64,000 bases of DNA from Ophiocordyceps camponoti-saundersi (nom. inval.) (GCA_003339415.1 PDHQ01000014.1:124420-188419); one strand, 5' to 3'; shown: positions 1 through 13,391, counted from the first letter of the stretch. Translations and numbers: made by a program. The notes: generated from the sequence alone by a model not told the origin.

Positions 1-1675
1 CCTACCTACCTACTCCGTACATAGTCCGCATGTGCGTTGTGCAGCGCAGCACATGAATATATGTACATGTGTATGTACGTATGTACGGATACGGCAAAAG
101 TATGTACCTGTCGTGATGAGAAGGGCGTCTCTTCTCATCTCGCCTCTCATCGTCGGTGCTGTGCTCCCCCTGGGGGCGGACAACCAACGGGCCTGCCTAC
201 CGATAGAACTACAAAGCGGCACGGTGCGAGTCTGCGGTTTAGTTCAAACCTCTCTGTCATGATGATGGCCGACATGGGGGCCGTGAGCAGGTACATACAC
301 AAATGCGTCTGCATACTACCTCTACTACCTACTATCCTGTCGCCCACGAGGCTGGGTCGGCGAGCGCCTGCCATCGTTGTTTTTCTCTCTCTCCTATGTT
401 GCGGTTCTCTTTTCGCCGTTCCTAGTCACCAGTCGTCATCTGCCAATCTCGTTGTCGTCTATTGTCGTCGTCATCGTCGTCTGTCGTCGTCTGCCGTCGT
501 CGGCTTCAGGTACTACCGCCCTGCTGCCAGCTCGCACCCAAGTGCTACCTACTACCTACCACTTACCCACCCACCAGGGCCACCACTCGACAGGTGCTGC
601 AGGGAGGTCAGCGACCTCGCGGCGCACCGCGCTAAAGGCAGGTTCCTGCCTACCCGCGGCGCGATGCGAATTCAGCGAGGCCGACGTCGCCTGCTACTAC
701 CATCAAAGTGCAAAGGCGAGTGCCGACGAACGCCATGAAAAAAAGGAACTTACATACATACATTTCGAAATAGGTGAAGAAAAAAAATACCTACATACAT
801 ACATACATGCAACGCACATACATACAAACACTCATACTTGGGTCGAGATGCGTCCACTGCAAAAGGCGTCCGTCCACTCGCTCGTGAGCGGCGTGTGACT
901 GCGTGGGACTTGAGGTCACACACGGCGGCCGGGGGGTGGCATGTATATATAAAGTTCTCCTCATCGAAATTGCCACCCTTTTGCTCAAAGCCTGATCGCT
1001 AGCAAAGACTTAAAAGGTACATGAGCCCCTAGTGCCGCCCCACCCATGCGCCGGTACCAGAGCGACGACCGCCAGCCAGAGGGGGACGTACACACACACT
1101 CCAGGGCCGCCGCCGCCGCCCCGGGGGGGGGGGGGGAGGACGTTTCTTCTCCTCCCGGCGTCTGGGAGCCATGCCTTGCCATTCTTTACCTCTTCTCTCC
1201 ATACTTGCTACCAATTTTTTTTCTGCCCTTTAATTCTTTACATACACCTACTTTCCTCCTCCACCTGCGCCTCGTCTCTCCCTTCTTCCTCCTCCGATTC
1301 CTCGACTTCTTCGGCTTCTCTTCGCCACATATCCGTACTCACTCACTCGTAATACACCTCTCTGCCTTTCTTCCCCCCTTCTTCTTCTTCTCCCCCACCA
1401 CTGCCGCCCTTTGTCTCCATCGGTCGTCAGAGTCGCCGAGCACGCTCATCAAGCGCCGTCTCGGCCATTCTCTCCAGCCCTCCTCTCATCTTCCGCCCTC
1501 GTTCCTCTCACTTCTACGCAGCTTACCCATCCAGCTCACCCGTCTTTCTCGTCATCGTCATCGTCATCGTCATCGGCCTCTCCTCATTCGGCTACAGACG
1601 CACGACGTCTCGGGCATGCCTTCCCACGTCGTCTGCCTCATCTTACGGCCGCGCGAGTGATCTATTGTTGGTGCC
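1..1675. promoter_or_regulatory. Intergenic region and likely SNT2 promoter/5' leader
   Basis: No gene is supported here. The DNA is pyrimidine-rich and low in complexity: CTACC repeats at the left edge and near 541-565, TACATACA repeats near 750-830, a run of 14 G at 1123-1136, and CT/TC-rich stretches from 1190 to 1600. A TATA-like motif (TATATATAAA, 944-953) lies about 730 bases before the predicted SNT2 start. The CT-rich stretch would suit a long pyrimidine-rich 5' leader, common upstream of fungal genes. Long open frames over this stretch are composed of low-complexity sequence on both strands and look non-coding. Confidence 0.5.
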
Positions 1676-4600
1676 ATGGCACCGCAAAATGTCTGTTTTC
1701 TCCCCCCATCGCCCGATTCCTCAAGCCGCGCTTTTTTTTCTTCCGTCTTCCACGCGCCCCCTCTCCTTCCCCCCCCCCTCCTACCCCCTCCCCCTGCTTC
1801 GTCAGGCCCCATCTAGGCACTCGGCGTCCTCACCCACTTGAGGGCGCTCACGTCGTCGTCATAACTGACTCACCACCCACCTAGGTTTCCAAGGCCACAG
1901 GTGCGGATGTCCAGCCGGAGTCTGAGTCGATGAAGGCATCTACATCTGGCGCGAATCCGCTAGGGGTACTAAAGGGTTTGCCATCTCTCTACGAGACACG
2001 CTCCCGGAACAGGAATGCTCGCCCCAATTACGCGGAAGACAAGGACATTGACATTGACGATTACGAATACTATCGCGAAAAGCCCCCCCAGGAAGGCGTC
2101 AAGAAGTCGGCTCGGCATTCGGCTGCCGGCACAGACGGTGCCTCCCGCAGCGGCGGCGGAGGGCGCAGGTCAACCGGGGGCGACTCGAAGATTAATGCGC
2201 CGCCCCAGAGTGATGCTCAGGACCAGAACGCCAATAGTGGCGGACCCGGGAGCTCTGGAAGTGGCGGGACCGGCGGTGCTGGTGGCTCCGCCGCGGGTGC
2301 GTCGCAGACCACGGGCATGTCGCGCAAACGCAAGGCTGCTGCGACGGCTGCGGCGGCGGCGGCGAAGCGGGCGAGCAACGTGGCGCAAACGATCGGACCG
2401 CCCTTGCGAGACACCAACATGATGACTTTTGAGCAGTGCAACTCTCGCCCAGACAAGGGCCGGTTGAAGGCTGACGACGGGACGGTGCTTGAGGCGAACG
2501 GTGAGTTGGCTTCCCTTGGCCCGGTATCAGCGGCTCGACTAGGATCCACCACCGGCCACGAAATTTCAGCGGAAAAAGTTTAACCGCTGACGGGCCAGCA
2601 GATCACGTCTACCTGGTGTGCGAGCCGCCGGGTGAGCCCTACTATCTGGGTCGCATCATGGAGTTTTTGCACGTGCAAAATGACAGCACGAGGCCCGTCG
2701 ACTCAGTGCGCATAAACTGGTATTACCGGCCCAAGGACATTGGGCGCAAAGCCATCGACACCCGGCAGGTCTTTGCCACGATGCATTCCGACACTAGCCC
2801 TCTTACGTCGCTGCGCGGCAAGTGCCACATCAAGCATCGTGGCGAGATCGACAACATGGACCAGTTTCGCAAGACACCCGACAGTTTCTGGTTTGACAAG
2901 CTGTATGATCGTTATATCCAAAAGAACTACGATCTGATTCCGACGTCGAGCATCGTCAACGTGCCGGACAAGGTCAAGAAGATGCTCGACGACCGCTGGA
3001 AGTTCGTCCTCGTCGAGCAGGGGCGTGGCAAAGAGCTCACGAGCGCTGTTAAGCTCTGCAAGAGATGCAGTGGCTACTGTGCGAGGTACGAGTCTATTTT
3101 CGTCTCACTCTCATTCATTCCGGACGGCGCTCTCTCACTCAGTTACATGCACCCACCCACTCGCTCACTCGCTCACTCACTCACATCACTCACTCACTCA
3201 CTCACTCCCTCGCTCACTCACTCACTCACTCACTCACTCACTCCCTCACTCACTCACTCACTCACTCACTCACTCACTCACTCCCTCACTCACTCACTCA
3301 CTCACTCACTCACTCACTCACTCACATCACTCACACACTCACTCACATACTCGCACACACCTACTCACCCTCACGAGTACACACACACACTCATGCTCAC
3401 ACTCACACATGCATGTACACACTCGTCCTCATACACCCACACACACACACATACATGCTCATACACTCTCACTCTCACTCTCACTCCCACCCACTCCCCT
3501 CGCCCACACTCGCTCACTCAACCCCTTCACCCTCTCATCCTCACCCGTTTTACCTCACACACTCACCCTGACATTCACCCATCCATCCACTCACACTCAA
3601 ACCCTCCCACTCACCAATTATGTGTGCATACCTGCCTACTCTGCCGCTCGCTGACCCCTGCCCAGCAATGACTCGGTCGACTGCGCCGTCTGCCACAATA
3701 CCTACCACATGAACTGCGTCAGGCCCCCACTTCTCAAAAAGCCATCACGAGGCTTCGCCTGGTCCTGTGCCGCCTGCAGCAGGGCCCAGGAGCGCAAGCT
3801 TGAGGCCCGCGATACGCCCAACGGCGCCGACTCCGGCGCTCCTATCGACGAAGAAGAGTTCCCGGACGACGAGGATGATGAAGCCCAGGGCATCGCCACT
3901 GACCGCACCACGCCCGCCGAAGACGCACCTCATCATCAAGGTACAGCCGAGCAGGTTTACCGAGCCAGCTTATGGCCGTGGCGCTACTTGGGCATGCACT
4001 GCAAGCCCGAAGACGCCCTCGACTACGATGACCGCATCTATCCTCGCGCCAGCACCCGCATCGGCCCCCGACACCAAGCCAATGTAGGCCCGTGGCCGGG
4101 TCGTCCCGTGCAGTATGTCAAGCCGGTTGAGACGAAGAAAGGCTCCAAGGGTGCCAAAATGTCCAAAGAGGCCCAGGATGCGGAAAAGGCTCTCAGGGGC
4201 AAGCGGCCCAAATGGGTTCAGGACCAGCCTCCGGGCTACATCGCTCGCGGCGAGGACTATGAAGACGGTGACTCCCGGGCCACGGCGACGCTCCTTTGGA
4301 GGCCTCCACCCCCTGAAACAATTTCCGTCGAGGGAATACAAGACTACGACGACAAGACTCAGGCCATGGCCAAGAAGCTCGGCCTGCCCGCCCGCTCCAC
4401 AAATCTCCGAGACGCGGCCCTGCAGACGCTCTACCGTCATGATTACGATGTCTCAGAGGCCCTCAAAGCCGTGCCGGAGATCCAGCGCGAGGCTTTCAAA
4501 GAGCCCAACCCGACCGCGACGGAGCTGAAGAAATTTGAGGAAGGCGTATCAAAGTTCGGCTCCGAGCTGCACCAGGTCAAGAAGCACATCAAGACTATGA

Positions 4601-7599
4601 AGCATGGCGCCGTCGTACGTTTTTACTACACCTGGAAGAAAACGGAACGAGGCCAGCAAGTATGGGGTGGTTTTTCCGGCCGCAAGGGTAAAAAGCAAGC
4701 CAAGCGGGCTGAGGCTGCTGCCAACAAGTTTGCCGACGACGTAGCGGACAACGACGACGACTCGGCCTTTGATATGGCCAAGGCAGTTGAGAAGAAGCGC
4801 AGCTTCATCTGCCAGTTTTGCTCGACGACCACCTCTCGCCAGTGGCGGAGGGCACCCAACGTTGCGCTGGGCGTCGCCAGCGACCAAGGAACCAAATCTA
4901 GCGGCAAGGACAAGAGCGGCGGTCAGTCTGTCGCTGCGCTGTGCCGGAGGTGTGCCGAACTCTGGCGGCGCTATGCCGTCCGGTACGAGGAGATGGAAGA
5001 GGTGGCTAAAAAGGTTGCACAATCCGGGGGGCGGGCATGGAAGCGCAAGCAGGATGAAGAGCTTCTCAAGGAGCTGCAGGCCGCCCAAGAGATGGGCATG
5101 ACCACACCGGACCGGGACAGCACCCCCTCGAGCGCCGCCGCCGCCGCCGCCGCCGCCGCCACGACGACGGCGGCGGCGGCGACGACGACGACCTCGACGA
5201 CCTCGACGACGACTACTACCACCACCACCACTCAGGAACCGCCACGGAAGAAGCTCAAGGGAGCCCCTTCGGACAATAAGGAGCCGGAACAGCCATGTCC
5301 CGATGGAGGAAGCAGCAACTTACCCAAGAAAAAGGAAAAGGCCGTCGAAGCCGCACCAGTTTTGGAGATGCCAAAGCCCCGGACGCTGCCTTGCGCCATC
5401 TGCGATCAGATGGAACCTTTTGGGGAGCAACACATGTCATGTCGAGAGTGCCGACTGACGGTGCATCGTAACTGTTATGGAGTCATGGACAACCGCATAC
5501 AAGGAAAATGGACCTGCGACATGTGCTCCAACGACAAGAGCCCACAGGTCTCCATTGTAAGTCGACTCTTCTCTGCTGACTCCGTCTGTGTTATGGTGGC
5601 TCACTTCACTGGCAGCAATACAAATGCGTCCTTTGTCCCGTCGAGTACACTGAGTGGGACTTTGTCGAACAGCCCAAGCTCACACACCACAAGAAGAAGA
5701 TGTCGGAGAAGGATCGCGGGCGCGAGAAGCAGGAGGTGCAACAAGCTCGCAAAGCTGCCGAATTCTATCGCAAGAAGCAAGAGGAGATGAACCGGCCGGT
5801 GAACCCGAGAGAGCCCCTGAAGCGCACTGCGGACAACAACTGGGTGCACGTAACTTGCGCTGTGTGGACGCCCGAGGTCAAGTTTGGCAACGCCAAGGCT
5901 CTGGAGCCGTCAGAGGGGATACCCTCAATCCCGAGGTCGAGATATGAAGAGACGTGTCAGGCCTGCAGACAAAAGGGCGGCGCCTGCGTGTCTTGCCACC
6001 AATGCCGCACACCATGTATGCCCCGAAACCCCGTCTCATATCATCATCGTTCTGGCTGGCTAATGCAGGAGGTAAGATCACGTCGAGTGTGCGCGGCAGC
6101 ATGGTCACTTGCTTGGCTTCGACGTGACGCCGGTCAAGAGTTCTCGACGCGACCAGTTCAACATCGTGACGATAAGCGGGGAGAGCGGCACCATGTCGGC
6201 CGTCATGTGGTGTAAAGACCACATACCGACGAAGACGATTGCGCATCGTATGTACGACGCGGCAGAGTCGGGCATGAACGCGCTGCAGCTTTACGTGCAG
6301 AACTACAAGCAGGCCGACCTGGCGCTGACGGGCACCGTCCGTAAAGCCAACCTGATGATCAACGCGGCCAAGACGTCGGCACCGCCCACGCAAGCCGGCG
6401 GGCCTCGGCGAACGTCGACGGCGACCGGCGGCGGCGGCGTCAATGGCTCGGCTTCACGCGCGCGCAGCAACGAGGCGGCTGAGGCGGGTCCGCAGCAGGC
6501 GGGCGAAAGGGTTTGCATCAGTTGCGGCGTCGACATGACGCCGAAATGGTGGCCCATTGACGACTCGCTCGGGCGTCAGCTCACCAACGGACACCATGGC
6601 GTCATAGGCTCGGAAGCGCAGAAGTTCGTGGAGCAGAGGAGGTTCCAGTGTCACAAATGCCGCAAGGGCACTCGCACTCTGAATCCCCATCCGCCATCGT
6701 CGTCATCGGGGCCATGCACTGAGCCTCCGCGCTACCGCGAGGCGACCATGGCAGCCTCGCCGCCGGTACGCAGTCCGCCGGCTGTGGACTTTCGCCCGCT
6801 GCGGCCAGAGATACACGCCTTGCTGCACCACCCTGTCACTCACGGGCCGCCGCCGGTATCTCAGCAGACGGTGCCTCCGACGCTGGCTCCCCCTCCTGTT
6901 CTTCCCGCTCCTCCCCCACCTCCGTCAGCGTCGACGGTGCTACCCCCGGGTGCCACCGGCGCTATTTCCGCGGGCGGAGGCGGACCTCCCCCGGTCTCGA
7001 TGCCGGTCACTGCTCCGCACCCCGGACCGGCACATCTTCTGGGCCCGAGGCCGGCGACGGCCGTACCGCATCCGTATGCGGCGACTCCGTCTTCCCGACA
7101 CGGACACTATAGCGAGTGGAGTCACCAGCCGGGACCGAGGCACGGGTCGCCGGCCAGGCATCTCAATGGGGGACCGCCACCGCCGCCACCGTCGCTTCAC
7201 GGGGGACCGCCTCCCATATCGAATCTCTCGTCGCTGCGGCCGCCGGCCATGTCGGGCCCCCCTCCTATGGCGGGTCATCACCACCCGCCCATGTACGGGA
7301 ACAGCATGCCCGTTTCCCCTCGACGGCTGAGCGGGCCCTCGCATGCCGCATACGTTCCTCCGTATCACGGCGGTCCGCCACCACCGCCTCATGGTGCGTC
7401 GCCCAGCTTGAGCAATGGAGTGCCGCCGGCTCGGGCAGACACGTTTCCTCACGGGCTGCACCCACCCTACTCGGGAAGTCCTCGGATCGGTCACCAGCCA
7501 GGGCCACACGAGCCCACGGGCGCCAATGGGAGCAAACCGGAGCCGAAACCGGCCAGTGGTGCAAGCGCGAGCCCGTCGCTGCGCAACCTGCTGTCATGA
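1676..7599 (+). CDS. SNT2: Snt2-type BAH/PHD/ELM2/GATA chromatin regulator
   Basis: Predicted exons 1676-1690, 1885-2500, 2602-3085, 3666-5556, 5616-6015 and 6077-7599 give 1642 residues. Order of domains: BAH (about 211-350), PHD finger with a CKRCSGYC start (about 367-415), ELM2 (about 470-560), SANT-like helix region (about 650-700), GATA-like finger CQFC...CRRC (about 754-803), second PHD CAIC...CDMC (about 948-993), extended PHD (about 1003-1140), and a further CISC...CHKC pair (about 1281-1330) before a long Pro/Gly/Ser-rich tail. This architecture is that of Snt2, which in yeast works with Ecm5 and the Rpd3 deacetylase in stress-responsive chromatin and in fusaria affects conidiation. 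The 15-base first exon (MAPQN) is the least certain join: its donor is GTCTGT; the fallback start is ATG 1930. Splicing at 6015/6077 restores the P-Y-H-V-E-C core of the extended PHD. Nuclear location is inferred. Confidence 0.9.
3150..3620. repeat. CTCA tetranucleotide microsatellite inside a SNT2 intron
   Basis: From about 3155 to 3350 the + strand is almost pure CTCA with a few CTCC and CATC interruptions, then degenerates into mixed CA, CT and CACA repeats to about 3620. It lies wholly inside the predicted intron 3086-3665, whose donor GTACGA and acceptor CCCAG join the two halves of the first PHD finger. Every frame through it reads as Thr-His-Ser-Leu periodic protein, which is an artefact. 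Confidence 0.9.
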
Positions 7600-8461
7600 C
7601 CCCCTTGTTAAGACGAGCCACGTTTGGCAGACGACGAGAGATGGACTGCTTGAAAGGACGGCTTCTCTTTCGAATTTCTCTCTTTTGATTGGCCACTAAT
7701 GCTGTGACGACGATGACTATGGATAAGCGTGGTCGTAGTTGCGACGGATGCGCTGTACGCTTAAAAAATCGTGGGATAGGATTGGGAAGCTGTTTCTGTA
7801 TAAATAGATGTTACGGATAGATAAGATGGTGGCTGCGTTGGTAGAAGCAGGACGTATTAGTGTCGTACCTTGGTACTATGTATGAAGTCGAGCAGAGGTA
7901 GTATACTTTTAGTCTTTGGTAGAGGAAGGACACCAATGACTAGACTATAGGGGCACTTGAACCTTGGATGATGACGTGTAAGAGATTTTTTTTGTGATTC
8001 CCCCCCCTGAGGGTCTCGACTCGTGGTGGTGGTGGAAGCTGTAAGAGAGGCTGGAGAGGGCGAGGCTGGAGGGAACGAGGCTGATGAGGTGTGGAAGCCT
8101 CAGGCTGCGGCGAACAGGCTTATCATATCAGTTGGACACTCCACCTAGCCGTACCCACGTGACGTTCGCAAAACGTGGCTCGTCTGATAGCATAGTAGTA
8201 CGGATAGTAATGCTAATGGGTACCTCATACGGATACATGCACATACCGTTTAGATGCATATCCGTACACTGGCAGTCTGACGACTACCTGCCTACCTACC
8301 ACCCTCTGCCACGAGGGATGGGGGAGACGTTGGAACCGCGGCCCATTTCAACCCGCGGCCACGCAATCGCGACCGGCAACGCAACCAGCCAGCCAGCACA
8401 GACATCACGGAGACTTGCACATACATAGACGCGGGCACAGGTGCAATCGCACACTCAGACC
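7600..8461. promoter_or_regulatory. Intergenic: SNT2 3' region and kinase promoter
   Basis: No gene is seen. The left part is the presumed 3' UTR of SNT2. A short CCTACCTACC repeat lies at 8287-8300, upstream of the kinase start. No TATA box stands out close to the start. Confidence 0.4.
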
Positions 8462-9808
8462 ATGGCGCAGCTGATGCTCGACCTGCTCTCCTCGGTGGGA
8501 AACTGCCTCAACTGTTTCCCAGGGTCACCGACGCTGCGGATCAACGGACGAAGCTTCAAGATGCTTCGATTACTAGGCGAGGTAAGAAAGCTCATTTATC
8601 ATGTGACGAGACGAAGGTTGCTTTCAAACTAAACACTATATACCTCTCTCTCTCTCTCTACACAGGGCGGCTTCTCATACGTCTACCTGGTAGAAGACAC
8701 AGCAAGCCACCAGCTTCTAGCCCTGAAGAAGATCCGCTGCCCGTTCGGAGCCGAATCGGTAGAGCAGGCGATGAGAGAGGTGGAAGCGTACAGACTCTTC
8801 GCCCACGTGCCCACCATCATCTCGGCCGTCGATCACGTCGTCGCGACGGAGAGGGGATCGTCGGACGAGTCCTCCAAAACGGTCTACGTCCTTTTACCGT
8901 ATTATCGAAGGGGGAACCTTCAGGATATGATCAACTCCAACCTCGTTAACCGTTCGTCCTTTGAGGAACGTCATCTTATGATGCTCTTCTTGGGCGTTTG
9001 TAAGGCTTTGGCTGCTATGCATCGTTATCGTCCTCCTTCTTCGGAACGGATGCGCGTCGGGGATGAAGACGAAGAAGAGGATGAAGAAGACGAAGATCGC
9101 AATCGTTCAGACCTTCAAGACCGTCCTCTAATGGCCAACAACCCTTCCTCCTCACATCAATCCCCACCACAATCACAATCAACACCAAGAACACACCAAC
9201 CATCAAAACCATCCTCCCCCCAACGCTCCTACGCCCACCGAGACATCAAACCAGGAAACATCATGATCAACGACGCGGGCACGACCCCAATCCTAATGGA
9301 CCTCGGATCCGTCGCCCCCTCCCCGATAGCAGTGACGTCCCAGTCCATCGCCCTACAGCTACAGGACACGGCAGCAGAACACTCGACGATGCCCTACCGC
9401 GCCCCGGAACTATTCGACGTCCGCCCTGGCTCCGTAGTCGACACAAAATCCGACATCTGGTCCCTAGGCTGCACCCTCTTCGCCTGCCTAGTGGGGAAAT
9501 CCCCCTTCGAGATGCGCTCAGACGAGACCGGCGGCTCCCTAAGCCTATGCGTCCTCGGCGCCGACTGGCGCTTCCCGGACGAGTCGCCCGGCGGCGCCAA
9601 GCGTCCGGCCAAGACGACGAACTCGGCCGTTCCCGCCGACGACTCCTCCGGCGCCGCCGCCGCCGCCGCCTCCTCCATCAGCGAGCCCGTTCGCGACATT
9701 GTCCGCCGCTGCCTCAAGGCCGAGCCCGCCGAGCGCCCGGATATCTTGGAGCTCATCGGCCTGGTCGAGGCCGTCATCGACGGTTTACCAGACGATACTT
9801 CGCCTTGA
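8462..9808 (+). CDS. ENV7: STK16/Env7-like serine/threonine kinase (NAK family)
   Basis: Exons 8462-8581 and 8666-9808 (intron GTAAGA...CACAG, with a CT-repeat polypyrimidine tract) encode 420 residues. The intron splits the glycine-rich loop, which after splicing reads GEGGFSYVYL (about 40-49), the sequence typical of STK16. The ATP lysine is in LALKKI, the catalytic loop is AHRDIKPGN, and the metal motif is MDLGS rather than DFG, as in STK16 relatives. N-terminal CLNC cysteines (about 15-18) fit the palmitoylated N terminus known for STK16 and yeast Env7, so vacuole/Golgi membrane attachment is inferred. An acidic then Ser/Pro-rich insert of roughly 65 residues sits before the catalytic loop, and an Ala/Ser-rich insert sits near the C terminus. 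The gene converges on AMS1 with about 220 bases between stops. Confidence 0.88.
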
Positions 9809-10032
9809 CCAAACACGTCTCTTTTTCTACTGAATCTTCGAGTCCCGTTTGTATACCATTTGGCAATCACTTCGCTGCTCTCCATCAACTCTTCATTAAT
9901 CAATGTCTCTTCCATCTACCTTTCTCACTAAAAAAAGAGCGACCGAATAGCCGATAGGACAGAATGGTAGGAATCAAAACAGAAAACCGCGCTCCTCTCG
10001 TCACCCCAATTCTCTTCCTTCGCAAACCTCAC

Positions 10033-13000
10033 TCAGCCTTGGAGCTGTACCCTGTACGTGGCCACCTCAAACGGTCGCAACTCAATGGAAAACTCGCCGT
10101 CCGCAAACTTGATCTCCTCCAGATCGTCTTCGAGGATATTGACCTTGGTCACCTGCTTCACCTGCAGCTTGGTACGGACCACGCCCTTGCTACGACCGCC
10201 CAGGGACTCGTACACGCGCAGTATCATGCTCGGTCCCTCCTTCGTGCGTAGGCTCTTGTTGTTGCTCTCTTTCTCCTCGTGCCCGCGCTTGACCGTGTCC
10301 AGAATCAGGGAGGCGGACTCGTCCAGGTTCACCAGCTTGATCGGGGCGTCCACCGAATGGGCTGACGCCGACAGGAGCCTCAGCGGGTTATTGAACGCGT
10401 ATGCGGCCCTGACCGTCTGCGACGACAGATATCCCTTGTGCGGGAAGATGGCCCAATGGATCGTGTGATGGCCCATGTCGGCGTGCGCATCCGGCGCCTT
10501 GGGGGCCCGCAGCAGCGAAAGTCGCATCGTCTTGCCCACCGTCGCGAACCCATACTTGCTGTCGTTGAGGATGGACACACCGTAGTTGTGCTCCGACAGG
10601 TCGGCAAACTTGTGGCAGCATACCTCAAACTTGGCCATGTCCCAGCTGGTGTTGTAGTGCGTCGGACGCTTGGTAATGGCAAAGGCAGATTCGTACGATG
10701 CTTCCGTGTTGACCACCTCGACGGGGAACTCCACCTTGAGAAACCTGGAATTCTCGTGCCAATCTACCTCGGCCGAGCAGTCGACCTGCGACGGCTGTCC
10801 ATGAACGGCCGCCGAGAGACTGATGTAAGACTTCAACGAGCTTTCCGCGCTGATCTTGATGTCGGTAACGAGCGTGGCCTTGTGCGGCTTGCTCTCGTGC
10901 ACTCGGGTCTTGCCGTATGTGAGCTGTCTCTCCGTCTCGAGATGGTAGACTTCGACGTCCCAAGCCTCCCAGAACAGTGGAATATCTTCGAAGATGACAA
11001 ACTTGTTGGCCTCACCGCCCTTCTCCACCACCTCTCGGTCGTTGACGCGATCGTAAAGGGAAGTGATGCAACCGCCTTGGACGACGACCCGAAGATGGTC
11101 GTTCTCCAAGACGAAGACATCATCGTGCTCCGTCAATCGCACGGCCGGCTTGCCAGCCTCGAGCTTGAGAGGGCGCACGTCGAGAAGCTGACCATCCCCA
11201 CTGGCGATGCCGACCTCCGAGCCGGAGATCTCGACGACTTCCTCGCGATGCCAAGGAAGGGTATTTAGGACTACCGACTCCTTCAGGCTGGAGGAGCGCG
11301 CGTCAGAAATCCTCATCGAGTCATAGAGGTCTTTGAGGAGCGCCTGCCCCTGCTTGAAGACTTGGGCATAGAGCTGCCAACGTCAGCCATGGGACCCTGG
11401 TAGGAAGAGGGAGTGAAGGGGGGAAGGAGGCTTACCTTATCCGAGTCGTCGTAGCACATCTCGATGGAGCTTCCCGGGAGACAGTCGTGGAACTGACAGA
11501 GCAGAACAGCCTCCCACAGATTGTCAATCTCTTCCCAAGGGTACCTGTAGTCTTTGTCTCTGATGGACGCAAATGTGGCCAACTGCTCAATATCACGAAG
11601 CATCACCTCGGCCTTGCGGTTGAAGAACTTGTTGTTGGCCTGCGTGGTGTAAGTGCCGCGATGCAGTTCAAAGTACAGCTCGCCGTACCAGGTCGGAAAG
11701 TCGTTGGCCTTGGGCGCCAGTCGGTCAAAGAAGTCGTCAACGGTGAGGCCCAGTTTGAGCTTGGGGATGCCGCCGACGGTGTTGCTGATGCCGGCGCAGC
11801 GTCGGAGCTTCTCAAAGTGCTGCCAGGTAGGGCCACCACCGCCATCGCCCTTTCCAAAGACTAGCAAAGACGATGGGTCGACGCGCAGCGTCTTGTGCTG
11901 GGTGATGCTCCGCGAGAGGTCGCCAAAGTTGGCGTCGGACGTGTAAGTCTCCGAGGGAGGCATATGGCAGATGACCTGACTACCGTCCGGGCTCACCCAC
12001 ATGAAGGTCGTGTGCGGGAACGTGTTGATGTTGTTCCAGCTGAGCTTCTGCGTCATGAAGCGATCCATGCCAGCGAGACGGCAGAGCTGCGGAAGCTGGC
12101 TCGAGTATCCAAACGTGTCGGGCAGCCAGAAGGTGCGGCAGCGAGTGCCGAAGTTGGTGTCAAAGAATCTCTGACCGTAGAAGAACTGGCGCACGAGTGA
12201 CTCGCCGCTCGGCATGTTGGTGTCGTGCTCGACCCAGCTGCCGCCGATGGGATGGAACTGGCCAGCGGTGACCTTGCTCTTGACGCGCTCGAAGGCGCTT
12301 GGGTAGTACTGCTTCAACCACTTGAATTGCTGCGCCGAGGAACAGGCAAAGTGCGCCTCCGGGTAGCGATCCATCAGATCACACTGGCTGAGCCACGACC
12401 GGCAAATCTTCCGCTTCGTCTCCGCCCAAGGCCATAGCCAGCACGTGTCGATATGACAATGACCGATGCCGAAGACAATGGGTTCCTTGCCGACGTCATA
12501 CACTCGATGAGAGTCGACGTCCGGCCCAATGATTTCGCGGGCGAGTTTGCGGCACTCGATGATTGACTCTTGGTTATTGACTTGAAAAGTGTCAATGATC
12601 TTCATCGCAACCGCGAGAGCGTGACTCTGCTCCGCCGAGTTCTCGGGCAATTCCCGTGCGGCGTCGCCGAGTTCCCACATGTCGAAGTGCAGCATGCGTG
12701 CGGGAACGTTGACGACGGCGATGTCGGCCCTGCTCAGAGTGTAATAGCGGTTTTCATCGGGTGGCGCGATGCTTGTCTTGCCGTTGGGCGCATTGCCGAA
12801 CATGCCATTGCAGGCCATTTCAACGTAGATGACATGCTCCTTGGCATCGCGGAAGGACTTTGGGATGATCCATTCGATGCGTTCGCCTCCGCCGGTCAGG
12901 CCCTGCAGAGGGGACCCATCGTGAGTCCAAACTAAGCCCTCGTTTCCGGCGTCCCATTCAAGAACGACGAGCTCTTCGTCGACGACGTCCTTTGGCACCG

Positions 13001-13391
13001 TAAGATGGACTCTGAACCAGTGAGTCGACCACGAAGGTCCAAAAGACGCGCCCGTGCTGGTCTCCTTGAAGTCGTGAGACACAGCTTCCTTGAAGGTAGG
13101 ACGTTCCTGGCCAGGGGCGCTCCAAACGTAGAGCTTGACATGTGGCTGGCCAGAGAATCTGGCCTTGTACAGGTTGCTGGAAGTAGCGCCGTCAACATCT
13201 GGGTGACATTGACGGCGTGCGAAAGGGGTAGATGTGGGCACTCACGCGAGCAGGTTGACCTTGTCATACTGGCCGGACTTGTAGAAAGGCTCGATACGGT
13301 CCTTGAGGATGCTTGTCTTGGGGACACCGACGGGCCTATGGGCGAAGACAGGATACATGCCGTTGCTCTTGTTTTGACCGCCGCCACCCAT
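10033..13391 (-). CDS. AMS1: Alpha-mannosidase, GH38 (vacuolar/cytosolic Ams1 type)
   Basis: Exons on the minus strand are 13391-13246, 13176-11436 and 11373-10033, giving 1075 residues, close to yeast Ams1. The first junction skips an earlier AG, which would bring a stop, and uses CTTCCAG at 13177-13183; this yields the continuous segment NLLANLYKARFSG. The GH38 catalytic region starts with GHCHIDTCWLWPW (zinc-binding His/Asp, about 285-297) and contains WLPDTFGYS, whose Asp is the family's nucleophile (about 395-403). The C-terminal part carries the mid and beta-sandwich domains of GH38. Ams1 trims free mannose oligosaccharides and is delivered to the vacuole by the Cvt/autophagy route in yeast; no signal peptide is visible here, in keeping with that. 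Two further junctions (GTGAGT, GTAAGC donors) are canonical. Confidence 0.93.

Noticed and set aside
3025..3654. Long open frames through the CTCA repeat
   Set aside because: Periodic Thr-His-Ser-Leu translation occurs in all three frames; the block lies inside an intron whose removal restores a PHD finger.
5100..5235. Ala/Thr-rich run in SNT2 as a possible intron
   Set aside because: It keeps frame without stops and has no donor/acceptor pair with a branch site; it is treated as a low-complexity linker.
10438..11268. 276-codon + strand open frame opposite AMS1
   Set aside because: Antisense shadow of a well-supported GH38 gene; no recognisable domain.
13177..13193. Earlier AG acceptor for AMS1 intron one
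   Set aside because: Using CACCCAG before ATGTTGAC gives an immediate stop; the AG at 13177-13178 preserves the conserved N-terminal segment.
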